A stretch of 64,000 nucleotides of DNA from Chelatococcus asaccharovorans. GTDB lineage: Bacteria; Pseudomonadota; Alphaproteobacteria; Rhizobiales; Beijerinckiaceae. This document shows positions 40,633 to 50,626 of this stretch, one piece after another. The position numbers were made by a program, and so were the translations under genes. The notes below the pieces were generated by a model. That model had not been told where the DNA came from, ran no database searches, and was given only the letters and a program-made list of their open reading frames with translations. The stretch's first letter is position 1. The number at the start of each line of letters is the position of its first letter. Location: contig NZ_QJJK01000001.1 of the NCBI RefSeq assembly GCF_003201475.1, positions 694,501 to 758,500 on the forward strand, written 5' to 3'.

Positions 40633-41479
40633 AGGCCCCCGCCACGATCAGGGCGCAGGCGACGGCCAGTGAGATGGTCGCCTCGGCAAATCCGAACACG
40701 ACGAGGAGCAGGGTCGAGATGACCGGCGTCGCATAGGCGGCAACGCCGAGAAAGCCGATGTCGCCCCGTTTCACGCCGATATCCCAGCAATAGAAGGCGG
40801 CGCCAAGCGGCCCCACGCCGAGAACGACGATGGCCAGCCATTGCCACCAGAACGCCGGCCACACAGTCTCCTCAAAGGCGATATGGCACAGCGCGCTGAG
40901 GACAGACGTCACAAGGCAGAAGCCGGCGACCGCATCCGTCGGGACCGTCCCCAGGGCGCGTGACAACAGGGAATAGATCGCCCAGATCACGGCGGCCCCC
41001 AGGGCCGCGAGATATCCCGGGACATAGGCGCCGCTGAAGGACAGGTCCTGCTTGCTGAAGATGAGGACGAGCACGCCTGCGAAGCCGAAAATCGCCCCCA
41101 GAATCTGGGCTGGCCGCAGCTTTTCGCCCGGAAGAAGCGCGGCAAACAGCACGATGAGGAGGGGCCAGAGGTAGTTGATGAGCCCCGCCTCAGCGGGCGG
41201 CGCGATGCGCAGCGCGGCAAAATAGAGCGCGTGATAGCCGAAGAGCCCGCTGACGCCGACGAGCCACACCCGCCAGGGTTGCCGCAAGGCGGCCACCCCC
41301 GCGGGCTTGACGATCCATGATGCGCAGCCGAGAAGGCCGCCCAGCGCAAAGGTCATCGCCGCAAGCTGGAACGGCGGCACCTTGCCGGATGCCGCCGTCA
41401 AGGCTGCGAGGAGCGACCAGAGCGCGATGGCCCCCAAGCCAACCCGGGTCGCTCCCGTCAACACGACCATGTTCGCCAT
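40577..41479 (-). CDS. DMT-superfamily (EamA, YddG-like) exporter
   Basis: The 300-residue product has about ten membrane helices in two EamA repeats and resembles YddG-type aromatic amino-acid exporters (GAIALWSLLAALTAASGKVPPFQLAAMTF near the start; LIVLFAALLPGEKLRPAQILGAIFGFAGV at the middle; GDIGFLGVAAYATPVISTLLLVVFGFAE near the end). The 3' end overlaps the convergent cupin gene by 56 bp, so the last few residues are shared DNA. The ATG at 41479 is chosen; another frame-open ATG lies at 41512. The substrate is inferred from the family. Confidence 0.85.
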   Translation of the reverse strand: MANMVVLTGATRVGLGAIALWSLLAALTAASGKVPPFQLAAMTFALGGLLGCASWIVKPAGVAALRQPWRVWLVGVSGLFGYHALYFAALRIAPPAEAGLINYLWPLLIVLFAALLPGEKLRPAQILGAIFGFAGVLVLIFSKQDLSFSGAYVPGYLAALGAAVIWAIYSLLSRALGTVPTDAVAGFCLVTSVLSALCHIAFEETVWPAFWWQWLAIVVLGVGPLGAAFYCWDIGVKRGDIGFLGVAAYATPVISTLLLVVFGFAEATISLAVACALIVAGAFIASLATSRGRPSRSPQS

Positions 41480-41522
41480 CCCAGCGGTATCACCCCCCGG
41501 AGGGCGGCCCATGCATCAAGCG

Positions 41523-42251
41523 TTAGCCGTTGGCTATATATTGTGCACCATTGATCGTGAGCACCGAGCCCGTCATGAACGCGGCCTTGTCCGAGGCGAG
41601 GAATGCAACGGCGGCGGCAATCTCTTCCGCCTTGCCAAGCCGGCCGACGGGAATGCCCGCAACAATCTTCGCGAGCGCGTCGGCAGGTACAGCCGCGACC
41701 ATGTCCGTGTCGATATAGCCGGGGCAGATGCAGTTGACGGTGATGCCCTTGGGAGCATTCTCCAGGGCCAGCGCCTTGGTGAAGCCGATGATGCCGGCCT
41801 TGGCGGCCGAATAGTTCACCTGGCCGACCTGACCCTTCTGGCCGTTGATCGAAGAGATGTTGATGATACGGCCGAAACCGCGGGAGCGCATGCCCTCGAT
41901 CACCGGCTTCGTCATGCAGAACATGCTGTTCAGATTGGCATGGATCACCGCTGACCACTGCTCGTAGCTCATGCGGTGGAACATGCTGTCACGGGTGATG
42001 CCGGCGTTGTTCACCAGAATCTCGACCGGGCCCAGTTCCTCGGCCACGCGGTTGAGGCCCGTCGCGCAGGCCTCGGGATCGCCGGCATCCCAGCGGTAGG
42101 ACTTGATGCCCGTCTCAGCCGTGAAGGCGCTTGCCGCCTGCTCGTTCCCGGCAAAGGTCGCGGCCACGCTATAACCATCCGCGTGCAACGCCCGGGAAAT
42201 AGCAGCGCCGATGCCGCGTGTGCCGCCTGTGACTACCGCTACCTTGGACAT
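41523..42251 (-). CDS. phaB: Acetoacetyl-CoA reductase PhaB
   Basis: PhaB reduces acetoacetyl-CoA to (R)-3-hydroxybutyryl-CoA with NADPH for PHB synthesis. The 242-residue product is an SDR enzyme with TGGTRGIG (cofactor site), NNAGITRDSMFHRM, NISSINGQKGQVGQVNYSAAKAG (Ser-Tyr-Lys triad) and the PhaB-type C-terminus MTGSVLTINGAQYIANG. A strong GGAGGAG site precedes the ATG at 42251. It follows phaA on the same strand after 132 bp. Confidence 0.96.
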   Translation of the reverse strand: MSKVAVVTGGTRGIGAAISRALHADGYSVAATFAGNEQAASAFTAETGIKSYRWDAGDPEACATGLNRVAEELGPVEILVNNAGITRDSMFHRMSYEQWSAVIHANLNSMFCMTKPVIEGMRSRGFGRIINISSINGQKGQVGQVNYSAAKAGIIGFTKALALENAPKGITVNCICPGYIDTDMVAAVPADALAKIVAGIPVGRLGKAEEIAAAVAFLASDKAAFMTGSVLTINGAQYIANG

Positions 42252-42383
42252 GGGCTCCTCCTCCACATTTATTGTGAACGCTGGCTTTCAGCCGAACTCA
42301 CGAGGCCTGGCGCCGCACGCGGCCGGCGCCAGGGTTATTCGGTGCAATAGTCTTGCCATGGCCATGCCGGCCGGATGGCGAAC

Positions 42384-43562
42384 CTATCGCTCGACGGTCA
42401 AAGCAATCCCCATGCCGCCGCCGATGCACAGCGTCGCCAGGCCCTTACGGGCATCGCGCCGGACAAGTTCATGCAGCAGCGTGGTCAGGATGCGCGCGCC
42501 CGACGCGCCGATGGGATGGCCGATGGCGATGGCGCCGCCGTTGACATTGACCTTCGCCGTATCCCAGCCGAGGTCGCGGTTGACGGCGATGGCCTGCGCT
42601 GCGAAGGCCTCGTTCGCTTCGATGAGATCGAGGTCATCCACCTTCCAGCCGGCCTTGGCAAGCGCCTTGCGTGCCGCCGGGATGGGGCCCGAACCCATGA
42701 TGGCCGGCTCGACACCTGCCGTCGCCCAGGAGGCGATGCGCGCCAGCGGTTTCAGGCCGCGCTTCTCGGCGGTGGCAGCGCTCATCAAGACCAGCGCGGC
42801 GGCTCCGTCGTTCAAGCCCGACGCATTGGCGGCCGTCACCGTTCCGTCCTTGGAGAAGGCGGGGCGCAACTTGGCCATGGCTTCGAGCGTCGCGCCGTCG
42901 CGGATATATTCATCCGTGTCGACGATGATGTCGCCCTTGCGCGAGGCGATGGTGACGGGCGCGATCTCGTCCTTGAAGCGCCCCGCCTTCTTCGCGGCCT
43001 CGGCCTTGTTCTGCGACGCGACCGCAAAGGCATCCTGCTCCTCGCGCGAGATCTGCCATTTGGTTGCGACATTCTCGGCCGTCACACCCATGTGGTAGCC
43101 ATGAAACGCATCCCACAGGCCGTCCTTGATCATGGTGTCGACGAACTGGATGTCGCCGAACTTGGTTCCGGCCCGCATATGCGCGGCATGGGGCGACATG
43201 CTCATCGATTCGTGGCCGCCCGCGACGATGATGTCCGCATCGCCATTGGCGATCTGCTGCATGCCGAGCGCGACCGCGCGCAGGCCCGAACCGCAAACCT
43301 GGTTGAGGCCCCAGGCGGTCTTCTCGACAGGAACGCCGGCTTTCATGGCTGCCTGACGCGCCGGATTCTGGCCCTCGGCCGCAGCGAGCACCTGGCCGAG
43401 AATGACCTCGTCCACCTCGCCAGCGGCGACGCCGGCCTTGCCGAGTGCTGCAGCAATCGCGGTGGCGCCGAGCACATGCGCGGGTGTCGACGCGAAGGAC
43501 CCGTTAAACGAACCCACAGGCGTGCGCGCCGCGGCAACAATGACGATATCGTCTGAGGCCAT
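42384..43562 (-). CDS. phaA: Acetyl-CoA acetyltransferase (beta-ketothiolase) PhaA
   Basis: PhaA condenses two acetyl-CoA to acetoacetyl-CoA, the first step of PHB synthesis. The 392-residue thiolase has the acylation site [16 protein letters not shown] (Cys near 90), [25 protein letters not shown] (His) and the C-terminal [10 protein letters not shown] (Cys). Length and motifs are normal. An AGGAGACTGAGG site precedes the ATG. It is divergent from phaR; a 278-bp gap between them holds two TGC-N3-GCA sites. Confidence 0.98.
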   Translation of the reverse strand: MASDDIVIVAAARTPVGSFNGSFASTPAHVLGATAIAAALGKAGVAAGEVDEVILGQVLAAAEGQNPARQAAMKAGVPVEKTAWGLNQVCGSGLRAVALGMQQIANGDADIIVAGGHESMSMSPHAAHMRAGTKFGDIQFVDTMIKDGLWDAFHGYHMGVTAENVATKWQISREEQDAFAVASQNKAEAAKKAGRFKDEIAPVTIASRKGDIIVDTDEYIRDGATLEAMAKLRPAFSKDGTVTAANASGLNDGAAALVLMSAATAEKRGLKPLARIASWATAGVEPAIMGSGPIPAARKALAKAGWKVDDLDLIEANEAFAAQAIAVNRDLGWDTAKVNVNGGAIAIGHPIGASGARILTTLLHELVRRDARKGLATLCIGGGMGIALTVER

Positions 43563-43690
43563 CCTCAGTCTCCTGTTCTGTCAGCTAGCCCCGCAAGGCG
43601 TCGCAGTTCTCTTATAGATGCTATTTGGCTGGCGCATTTGACAGGCGTCAAGCATATCAGCTTCACACCATGGACTGTATGCTCTCACTG

Positions 43691-43763
43691 TGCATCGCAA
43701 ACAAATGAGTTTCCGACACCCGTATAACGTCATATCCTTCTTCTGGGTGGAGCTGCGACGCAC
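43691..43763. promoter_or_regulatory. Two possible PhaR sites between phaA and phaR
   Basis: TGCATCGCA at 43691-43699 and CTGCGACGCAC at 43753-43763 are inverted TGC-N3-GCA sequences. PhaR regulators are reported to bind TGC-rich inverted repeats of the CTGC-N3/4-GCAG type. Centres are 63 bp apart, close to six helical turns. The first core is identical to one upstream of the hydroxybutyrate dehydrogenase gene. Function is inferred. Confidence 0.45.
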
Positions 43764-43840
43764 AAGGGGCCGACCCACGGCAATAAGCTGAGGCCCCGCC
43801 GTTGTAGCAGGGGTTGATATTAAATCGGACAAAGGCAGCC

Positions 43841-44434
43841 ATGGCGAATGAAACTAAGCCGGTCGTCATCAAGAAATACGCTAATCGTCGCCTCTACCAC
43901 ACGGGCAGCAGCACCTATGTGACATTGGAAGATCTGGCCAATATGGTCAGGACCGGTGAAGATTTTGTCGTCTATGATGCCAAGACGAGCGAGGACATCA
44001 CTCGCTCCGTGCTCACCCAGATCATCTTCGAGGAAGAGAACAAGCACGGCGAGCATCTCCTGCCCGTCGCCTTCCTGCGGCAGCTCATCCGCTTCTATGG
44101 CGACAGCATGCAGGCGCTCGTGCCGCGCTATCTCGAGTTTTCAATCGACAACCTGACGCGAGACCAGCAGAAGCTGCGCGAGACGATGAGCCAAACCTTC
44201 GGGCCCGCGGCGGCTTTCCAGGCGATTGAAGAGCAGGTGCGCGCCAACATGGCCATGTTCAGTGAGGCGCTGCGGCTTTTCACACCTTTTGCGGGAGGAG
44301 CGGGGCTGCAGCCCAACGCGCCCAGCGCTGCGCCCACGCCCCCGCCCGCTGCGGATGATGCGGACGACCTCGGCGAGCTCAGGCGTCAAGTCTCGGAAAT
44401 GCAGGCAAGACTCGACCGGATCGGCAAGGACTGA
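43841..44434 (+). CDS. phaR: PHB synthesis repressor PhaR
   Basis: PhaR senses PHB granules and represses phasin and its own gene. The 197-residue product starts with the conserved VIKKYANRRLYHTGSSTYVTLEDLANMVR segment (DNA-binding part), then SVLTQIIFEEENKHGEHLLPVAFLRQLIRFYGDSMQALVPRYLE (PHB accumulation regulatory part), and has a Pro-rich C-terminus with a short coiled tail. The ATG at 43841 gives the usual N-terminus. It is divergent from phaA-phaB; no phaC or phasin gene is in the window. Confidence 0.97.
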   Translation: MANETKPVVIKKYANRRLYHTGSSTYVTLEDLANMVRTGEDFVVYDAKTSEDITRSVLTQIIFEEENKHGEHLLPVAFLRQLIRFYGDSMQALVPRYLEFSIDNLTRDQQKLRETMSQTFGPAAAFQAIEEQVRANMAMFSEALRLFTPFAGGAGLQPNAPSAAPTPPPAADDADDLGELRRQVSEMQARLDRIGKD

Positions 44435-44442
44435 TCATGATA

Positions 44443-44506
44443 GGCTAGCGAAAATCCGACTTAGATGGCATCAGACGATTCCATCTAAGTCGGATTTGCT
44501 CTAGCC
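44443..44506. repeat. Palindromic CTAG-bounded repeat, copy B
   Basis: Perfect 17-bp arms AAATCCGACTTAGATGG (44452-44468) and its complement (44481-44497) enclose the loop CATCAGACGATT, with outer GGCTAG/CTAGCC extending the palindrome to 44443-44506. The loop is nearly the reverse complement of that in copy A, so the element has an orientation. It lies between the convergent phaR and EAL genes, and its right CTAG contains the EAL gene's stop codon. Confidence 0.9.
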
Positions 44507-45874
44507 GGCCCGCAGGTCAACAAGCGGCGGCAAGATACGGCGACGCCGGGCGGAGGCGACCTGCGGTCCTTCGTCCCACAGGGTAGCGGCCCCAATATAG
44601 TCGCCCTGCAGATAGGTCACACCCCAATCGGCGAGAATGGATGCCGTTTCGCGGTCCTCGACCCATTCGGCGACCGTGGCGATGCCGAGATGCTGCGCAA
44701 GCTCCACCAGGGTGCGCGTGAAAAAGCGATCTTCCCGCGAGCGGGAGAGATTGCACACGAAACTGCCATCGATCTTGAGGATGTCGACAGGGAAGCTCCG
44801 CAAGTGTCTGAACGATGTATGTCCTGAGCCGAAATCATCGATCGCGATGGTCACCCCGAGAATTTTCAAGGTCGCAAGGCGCCCCTGCACGATATGGGGA
44901 TCGTCAATCGCCGCGGTCTCGGTCAGTTCCACGATAAGGCGCTGGGCGACGGACGGATGAGCCCCGAGATGGGCCGTGAAGGCGGCCCAGGTGTCGTTCG
45001 TGCGCAGCGTCAATGGCGAGATATTGATGGCGAGCCGCTCGGTCGGTGCTTTGATGAGATGGCTGACCGCCAGTTGCAGCACGCGATAGTCGAACAGCGG
45101 GATAACGCCGTGGCGCTCCGCAAGCGGCACAGCTTCCGCCGCCCCCATGATGGTACCGTCGGCAAGCTTGATGCGCACGAGCGCCTCGTGGAAGGCAAGC
45201 TCGTGCGTCTTTGCGGAGACGACGGGCTGGCCCGCGAGCATGACCTGCTGCTCGTTGAGCAACCGCACGGGATCCACCAAGGTGCCGAGTTCTGCTGCAT
45301 GGACGAGCGCCGGAGCAGCCACATCCTCAGGCGCCACCGCATGGGTGACAAGTGCCAGACCGCCGGATACGTGCTTGGCTGAGCGCAGCGCATCGCGGGC
45401 ATGCCGCAACAATGTCTCTACACTGCAGCCCTGATCGGGAACCTGCACAGCGCCCATGCGCACCCGCAGCCGGACGCGCCCGCGCCGCGTGGTCGCCGCA
45501 GCCGCCTCCACGGCATGCGCCATGCGCTCGGCGATACCGCGTACCTGCGCCGCGGGACAGCCGCGCAGCAGTACGGCGAATCGATTGCCGGCATGGCGGA
45601 TAACCTGGTCACGGCGGCGGGCGACCTTGTCGATGCGCCCTGCAACGATATTCAGCGCTTCGTCTGCCGCATCGCAGCCGATGTCGCAGTTCAAGTCATC
45701 AAGATTATCAAGCGCCAGAACGAGAAGGGAGAAGGGAACGCTGCTACGGGACGCCTCACTTATCCCTGCAGCCAAGGCTTCCGCGAGATGCGCCCAATTC
45801 GTCATGACGCCGGCGGCCCCAGTGCCCGCCGGGCTCTCCGACCGCAGATCCTTCATTTGCGCCTTCTGCGCCAT
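44501..45874 (-). CDS. EAL-domain cyclic-di-GMP phosphodiesterase with degenerate GGDEF domain
   Basis: The product (about 457 residues) has an N-terminal GGDEF-like domain whose signature is AGNRF instead of GGDEF, so it should not make c-di-GMP. The EAL domain that follows keeps FHEALVRI (EAL), NISPLTL (Asn), ELTET (Glu), DDFGSGHTSF, LKIDGSFV (Lys), AEWVED (Glu) and YLQGDYIG (Gln), the set needed for hydrolysis of c-di-GMP to pGpG. No membrane helix or sensor domain is evident. Several start codons are possible up to 45985; 45874 is a compromise. The stop lies in a palindromic repeat. Confidence 0.9.
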   Translation of the reverse strand: MAQKAQMKDLRSESPAGTGAAGVMTNWAHLAEALAAGISEASRSSVPFSLLVLALDNLDDLNCDIGCDAADEALNIVAGRIDKVARRRDQVIRHAGNRFAVLLRGCPAAQVRGIAERMAHAVEAAAATTRRGRVRLRVRMGAVQVPDQGCSVETLLRHARDALRSAKHVSGGLALVTHAVAPEDVAAPALVHAAELGTLVDPVRLLNEQQVMLAGQPVVSAKTHELAFHEALVRIKLADGTIMGAAEAVPLAERHGVIPLFDYRVLQLAVSHLIKAPTERLAINISPLTLRTNDTWAAFTAHLGAHPSVAQRLIVELTETAAIDDPHIVQGRLATLKILGVTIAIDDFGSGHTSFRHLRSFPVDILKIDGSFVCNLSRSREDRFFTRTLVELAQHLGIATVAEWVEDRETASILADWGVTYLQGDYIGAATLWDEGPQVASARRRRILPPLVDLRAG

Positions 45875-46120
45875 CCGATCCGCCTTTGGAGGCCCCACGA
45901 CAGGGCGCTCATTATCGATCGCACGGAGAGCGCGTCTATCAAAATCGCACACTCCGCACCCTTCGCTTGGGACACTATAGCGCATGCTCTTGAGAATTGG
46001 TTAACGAAACGTCAAGAAATGAGAAGGTTGCCGGCAAATGTACACAATCTACTATAGCGTGTAGCGGGAACATACTGCATGCATGCCGCTAGCACGCGCG
46101 AAATGTGCGCCAGATACGCA

Positions 46121-46145
46121 AAAAAGCCCGGCGAGGCCGGGCTTT
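46121..46145 (-). terminator. Rho-independent terminator of rpmF
   Basis: GCCCGGC (46126-46132) and GCCGGGC (46136-46142) form a 7-bp GC stem with a 3-nt loop. On the minus strand it is followed by a run of T (the A-run ending at 46125), giving a classical intrinsic terminator 25 bp past the rpmF stop. AAAG/CTTT flanks could also allow some function on the other strand. Confidence 0.9.
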
Positions 46146-46170
46146 CCTACAGACACAGATCGTACAGGGA

Positions 46171-46356
46171 TCAGGCTTCGGCGCGTGGCTTCAGCACCTG
46201 GCGACCCCGGTACATGCCGGTCTTGAGGTCGACATGATGCGGACGGCGCAGCTCGCCCGAATCCTTGTCCTCGACATAGGTCGGCTGCTTCAGGGCGTCG
46301 GCAGACCGGCGCATGCCACGCTTCGACGGCGATGTTTTTCTTTTCGGAACGGCCAT
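46171..46356 (-). CDS. rpmF: 50S ribosomal protein L32
   Basis: The 61-residue product begins [21 protein letters not shown] and contains [19 protein letters not shown], the alphaproteobacterial L32 pattern without the zinc-binding cysteines found in some other bacteria. Length is normal. It is followed by a strong terminator. mtgA lies upstream on the same strand, with 217 bp between. Confidence 0.98.
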   Translation of the reverse strand: MAVPKRKTSPSKRGMRRSADALKQPTYVEDKDSGELRRPHHVDLKTGMYRGRQVLKPRAEA

Positions 46357-46573
46357 GACAAACTCCGCGCGATGAGCCGTGGATAAGCGCGAGCGGCTTC
46401 AGGCTCCCGGATCATCCAGCAATCAAAAGGATGCGGGCTTATACAGGGTCAACCGCGCGCTGGCTAGCCCCCATCACAGATTTAACGCCGCAGGCGGCTG
46501 AACGTCCGGCCTTCCGAGGGCCAAGCAACACGGCGCGCGTCAGGGCATCGCACATAAAAGCGAGCTCCCTCCG

Positions 46574-47314
46574 TCACGCGCCCGTACAGCTGATCGTCGC
46601 ACTTGGCATACGCGCACCGATGCGTCCGGCATAAACAGCCATATAGCGGCTCGGCCGGCGGGCATCACGCCTCAGCGGGTTGGGCAGCGCCGCCGCGAGC
46701 AGCGCCGCCTCGCGCCGCGACAGCTGCTTTGCCGTCTTGCCGAAAGCGCGTTGCGCCGCGGCCTCGGCGCCGAAAATGCCTTCGCCCCACTCGGCCACAT
46801 TGAGATAGATCTCCATCGTGCGCGGCTTTCCCCAGACCACATCGGCCATCAGTGACAATGGAATTTCGAGCCCCTTGCGGATGTAGGAACGGCCGGGCCA
46901 GAGGAAGACATTCTTCACGGTCTGCATGGTGATCGTGGATGCGCCCCGCGCCGGCCCCTCATCCCCCGCATCGTCGAGAACGTCGTTGAGCGCGACCCAA
47001 TCCACGCCGCCGTGGCTGCAGAAGCGCGCATCCTCAGCCGCTATCACCGCCCTGACAAGTTCCGTCGATATGGCCTCAAGCGGCACCCACTGCCGGTCGA
47101 CACCGGCCATGGCAATCCATCGCCCGATCATGAGCGTCGAAACCGGGGGAACGAAGCGATAAATCAGCGCCACGACGATCGGCAGCGCCGCCGCGATGAA
47201 CACAATCCGCCACATCATGCGGCGAATGGGAAACCGACGCTTTGACCCGCGCGCTTTCGTCTGACGCGTGGCGGCCCCCTCCCCTTCCGACGTCGCTGCC
47301 TTCTCAAAACGCAA
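46574..47314 (-). CDS. mtgA: Monofunctional biosynthetic peptidoglycan transglycosylase
   Basis: MtgA polymerises lipid II into glycan strands. The 246-residue product has one N-terminal membrane helix (about 34-54) and a GT51 domain with VPLEAISTELVRAVIAAEDARFCSHGGVDW (catalytic Glu in AAED), GASTITMQTVKNVFLWPGRSYIRKGLE and KPRTMEIYLNVAEWGEGIFGAEAAAQ. Length is normal. The next gene ispA is divergent. The order rpmF-mtgA-ispA recurs in Rhizobiales. Confidence 0.96.
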   Translation of the reverse strand: MRFEKAATSEGEGAATRQTKARGSKRRFPIRRMMWRIVFIAAALPIVVALIYRFVPPVSTLMIGRWIAMAGVDRQWVPLEAISTELVRAVIAAEDARFCSHGGVDWVALNDVLDDAGDEGPARGASTITMQTVKNVFLWPGRSYIRKGLEIPLSLMADVVWGKPRTMEIYLNVAEWGEGIFGAEAAAQRAFGKTAKQLSRREAALLAAALPNPLRRDARRPSRYMAVYAGRIGARMPSATISCTGA

Positions 47315-47497
47315 GCGCGCAACCCCTCCGCTTGATCGTCATGGCGCCGAGCGTCGCGCCGATTGCAAATACCGCCGGATGAAACAGCTGTCGTGGCAGT
47401 CTAACCCACGCAGGTCGCGGAAAAACAGACCGAACCGACTTAAGGGGCTGCAAAATTCCGTCAGGCATGCGAAGGACGGCCAGTGAAGGAGCGGGAC

Positions 47498-48427
47498 ATG
47501 CACCAGGATAGCAGCGTCGCATTCGCAGATCGCCTCACCCAGGTGGCCGCGGCGGTTGAGGATGCTCTTGCCGGCTTCCTTGCACCTGCCGCACGCGAAG
47601 GCGAGATTGCCCGCCCCGAACGGCTCATGGCGGCGATGCGGCATGCCGTCCTCGGCGGCGGCAAGCGTCTGCGTCCCTTCCTCGTCATCGAAACCGCCAG
47701 GCTTCTGGGGCGCGATACCGGCGACGTCATGCAGGCGGCCTGCGCGGTGGAGATGCTGCACTGCTACTCGCTCGTCCATGACGACCTCCCGGCGATGGAC
47801 GACGACGACCTCCGGCGCGGCCAGCCGACCGTACATATCGCCTTTGACGAAGCGACCGCCATTCTGGCTGGCGACGCCCTGCTGACGCTGGCCTTCGAGC
47901 TCGCGGCCGGCCCCGCCGAGCCGGATGATTGCGGCGTTCATCTCGATCTGGTGCGCGGACTGGCGCGGGCGGCGGGCCTCGGCGGCATGGTTGGCGGGCA
48001 GGTCCTCGATCTTGCAGCCGAGGGACGCTACGGCGATGCCCCGCCCGGCGAGGCCGGAATCGAGACGCTGCAGGCCATGAAGACCGGGGCGCTGCTTGCG
48101 TTCTCAGTGGAGGCCGGGGCCATTCTCGGCCGGGCGACGGTCGACCAGCGGCGTGCCCTTGTCGCCTACGGCCAGGCAATCGGCGCCGCCTTCCAGATCG
48201 CCGACGACGTGCTGGACCGCGAGGCCGATGCGGCCGCGATGGGCAAGCGTACCGCGAAGGATGCCGACAAGGGCAAGGGAACCCTTGTCGACATACTCGG
48301 TCTGCCAGCTGCCCGCGCGCGGCGGGACGCGATCGCCGCGACAGCGATTGCGGCTCTCTCGTGCTTCGGCCCGGAGGCAGACATCCTGCGCGACGCCGCG
48401 CGCTTCACCGTCGAACGGCGGGTCTGA
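47498..48427 (+). CDS. ispA: Short-chain polyprenyl diphosphate synthase (farnesyl/geranyl type)
   Basis: IspA condenses IPP with DMAPP/GPP to make farnesyl diphosphate. The 309-residue product has GGGKRLRPFLV, the first Asp-rich motif SLVHDDLPAMDDDDLRRGQPT, the Gly-Gly segment MVGGQVLDL, and the second Asp-rich motif FQIADDVLD. The residue pattern before the first Asp motif (MLHCYSLVHDD) fits farnesyl rather than long-chain synthases. The ATG at 47498 follows an AAGGAG site; a GTG at 47483 is less likely. Confidence 0.94.
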   Translation: MHQDSSVAFADRLTQVAAAVEDALAGFLAPAAREGEIARPERLMAAMRHAVLGGGKRLRPFLVIETARLLGRDTGDVMQAACAVEMLHCYSLVHDDLPAMDDDDLRRGQPTVHIAFDEATAILAGDALLTLAFELAAGPAEPDDCGVHLDLVRGLARAAGLGGMVGGQVLDLAAEGRYGDAPPGEAGIETLQAMKTGALLAFSVEAGAILGRATVDQRRALVAYGQAIGAAFQIADDVLDREADAAAMGKRTAKDADKGKGTLVDILGLPAARARRDAIAATAIAALSCFGPEADILRDAARFTVERRV

Positions 48428-48455
48428 TCGACGGACATCCGACGGGGATACGCGG

Positions 48456-50393
48456 CTAAACCGAAACCTGCGTCCCGACCTCGACGACCCGGCCAGTCGG
48501 TATCTGGAAGAAGTCCGTCGCATCGCTGGCGTTGCGCGCCAGCGCAATGAAGAGCTTGTCCTGCCACAGCGGCATGCCGGACTGGGACGCGGGCCGGATG
48601 GAGCGGCGCGACAGGAAGAATGACGTCGACATGATATCGAACTTGAAGCCGAGTTTGCGCAGGATGGCGAGACCGCGCGGTACATTCGGCATCTCCATGT
48701 AACCGAATTTCATCTCGATCCGCCAGAAGCTGTCGGTCAGATGCTCCACCGCCACCCGCTCGCCGTTGCTCACGCGCGGCGTGTCGGCCGTGCGCACCGT
48801 CAGGACCACGTTCTTCTCGTGCAAAACCTTGTTGTGCTTCAGATTGTGCAGCAGGCTCGAGGGGGCCGTATCCGGATCGCTTGTCAGGAAGACCGCAGTT
48901 CCCTTGACGCGGTGCGGCGGGCTTTTCTCGAGCATGCCGATAAGCTCGCTGAGCGGCACATCGGTCTTGCGGGTCTTGGCGAAGAGGATCGCGCTGCCCC
49001 TTACCCACGTCCACATGATGAGGATGAGTACGGCCGCCATCATCAGCGGCACGTAACCGCCCGAGAACAGTTTGAGCAGATTGGCGGACAGGAAGGCAAT
49101 GTCGATCGTCAGGAAGGGCGCCATCAGCGCAATGGCAGCGATGAAACTCCAGCGCCAGCCCTTCCAGATGAAAATGACGGCCAGGATGCCGTCCACGACC
49201 ATCGCTCCAAAGACAGAGATGCCATAGGCGTGCGACAGGGCGCTGGACGTGCCGAACATGACGACCAACACGAGTACGCCGATCAGCAACAGCGAATTGA
49301 CCCTCGGAATATAGAATTGCCCGGAATGCGACGCCGACGTGAAGCGGATCAGCATGCGCGGCAGAAGGCCAAGCTGGATAGCCTGCCGTGTCAGCGAGAA
49401 CGCCCCTGTGATCACGGCCTGGCTGGCGATGATCGTGGCGAGCGTTGCCAAACATATGAATGGCACCAGCAGCGGTGCCGGCACCATGCGGTAGAAGGGA
49501 TTATCGGCCGCAGACGGATCGCTGAGCACGAGCGCGCCCTGGCCGAAATAGTTCAGCACCAGGGCCGGAAACACAAAGATGAGCCACGCTGCCCGAATCG
49601 GCCCGCGGCCGAAATGCCCGAGGTCTGCATAGAGCGCCTCCGCGCCTGTCACCGACAGACACACGGCGCCGAGGATGAACAGCGCGATGCCGGGGTGGTG
49701 CGCGAGAAAAGCGATGCCATAGAACGGGTTGACAGCCCGAAACACCTCCGGCGCATCGGCGATGTGGAGAAGGCCAAGACCGGCAAGGCTCAGGAACCAG
49801 AGCACCATGATCGGGCCAAACAGAGCCGCGACCTTGCCGGTGCCGCGGCTCTGAACCGCGAACAGCGCGAACAGGATGACAATCGTGATCGGCACGACAT
49901 AGGGATCGAGTTCCGGCGTCGTGAGCTTCACACCCTCGACGGCCGACAAGACCGAAATCGCCGGGGTGATCACGGCATCCCCATAGAACAGCGCCGCGCC
50001 GACGACCCCGAGCATGAGGACCGCCATGCGGCCCTTGCGCACGCTGCGCTGGGCGAGCGCCACCAGCGTGAGCGTGCCACCCTCCCCGTTGTTGTCGGCC
50101 CGGAGCAGCACCAGGACATATTTGCAGGTGACGACCAGGATGAGTGACCACAGGATCAGCGATATGACGCCGAGCACCGTTTCCCTCAGGGTCACGGCCG
50201 AGCCGGCCGTCGCGACGGCGATGGCCTCGCGCATCGCATAAAGCGGGCTCGTGCCGATATCGCCGAAGACGACACCGACGGCGCCCAGCATCAGTATCGG
50301 AAATGACGCCGAACGGGAGTGGCCTTCACTGTCGTCCCCGTCCGCGATAACGCCTGCGCTATCCCGTTCACTCAAAGCCGCATCTTTTTGCAT
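48456..50393 (-). CDS. kup: Low-affinity potassium transporter Kup
   Basis: Kup takes up potassium with protons. The 645-residue product has about 12 membrane helices in the first 450 residues and a C-terminal cytoplasmic part. Family motifs are [72 protein letters not shown] and [15 protein letters not shown]. Length is normal. It is convergent with ispA (28 bp between stops). Many Rhizobiales carry several kup copies, so the copy number cannot be judged here. Confidence 0.96.
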   Translation of the reverse strand: MQKDAALSERDSAGVIADGDDSEGHSRSASFPILMLGAVGVVFGDIGTSPLYAMREAIAVATAGSAVTLRETVLGVISLILWSLILVVTCKYVLVLLRADNNGEGGTLTLVALAQRSVRKGRMAVLMLGVVGAALFYGDAVITPAISVLSAVEGVKLTTPELDPYVVPITIVILFALFAVQSRGTGKVAALFGPIMVLWFLSLAGLGLLHIADAPEVFRAVNPFYGIAFLAHHPGIALFILGAVCLSVTGAEALYADLGHFGRGPIRAAWLIFVFPALVLNYFGQGALVLSDPSAADNPFYRMVPAPLLVPFICLATLATIIASQAVITGAFSLTRQAIQLGLLPRMLIRFTSASHSGQFYIPRVNSLLLIGVLVLVVMFGTSSALSHAYGISVFGAMVVDGILAVIFIWKGWRWSFIAAIALMAPFLTIDIAFLSANLLKLFSGGYVPLMMAAVLILIMWTWVRGSAILFAKTRKTDVPLSELIGMLEKSPPHRVKGTAVFLTSDPDTAPSSLLHNLKHNKVLHEKNVVLTVRTADTPRVSNGERVAVEHLTDSFWRIEMKFGYMEMPNVPRGLAILRKLGFKFDIMSTSFFLSRRSIRPASQSGMPLWQDKLFIALARNASDATDFFQIPTGRVVEVGTQVSV

Positions 50394-50626
50394 GGAGGCC
50401 CGCTGTAAGGTCCGCTTCTGGCACGGAGGCCGGAATGTCTCTCATCTGGCCCGCCCGTTGATGCAACTGCAGCGGACCGGCACCGGAAGCGCATGAGGCG
50501 TCAACGCTCACGCGCAGACGCGGTTCCCGCGGCTGGCGAAAGGCCCGGATGGGTGCCCCATCGTGCGCGTATGAAACAACTGGCTCCGCGCTTCATCCCG
50601 CCACCTTTCATCGAGAGGAAGCGGCG

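Noticed and set aside
48741-50147. Long open frame antisense to kup
   Set aside because: Composition is rich in Arg, His and Asp as expected from reverse reading of a membrane protein; kup motifs are intact.
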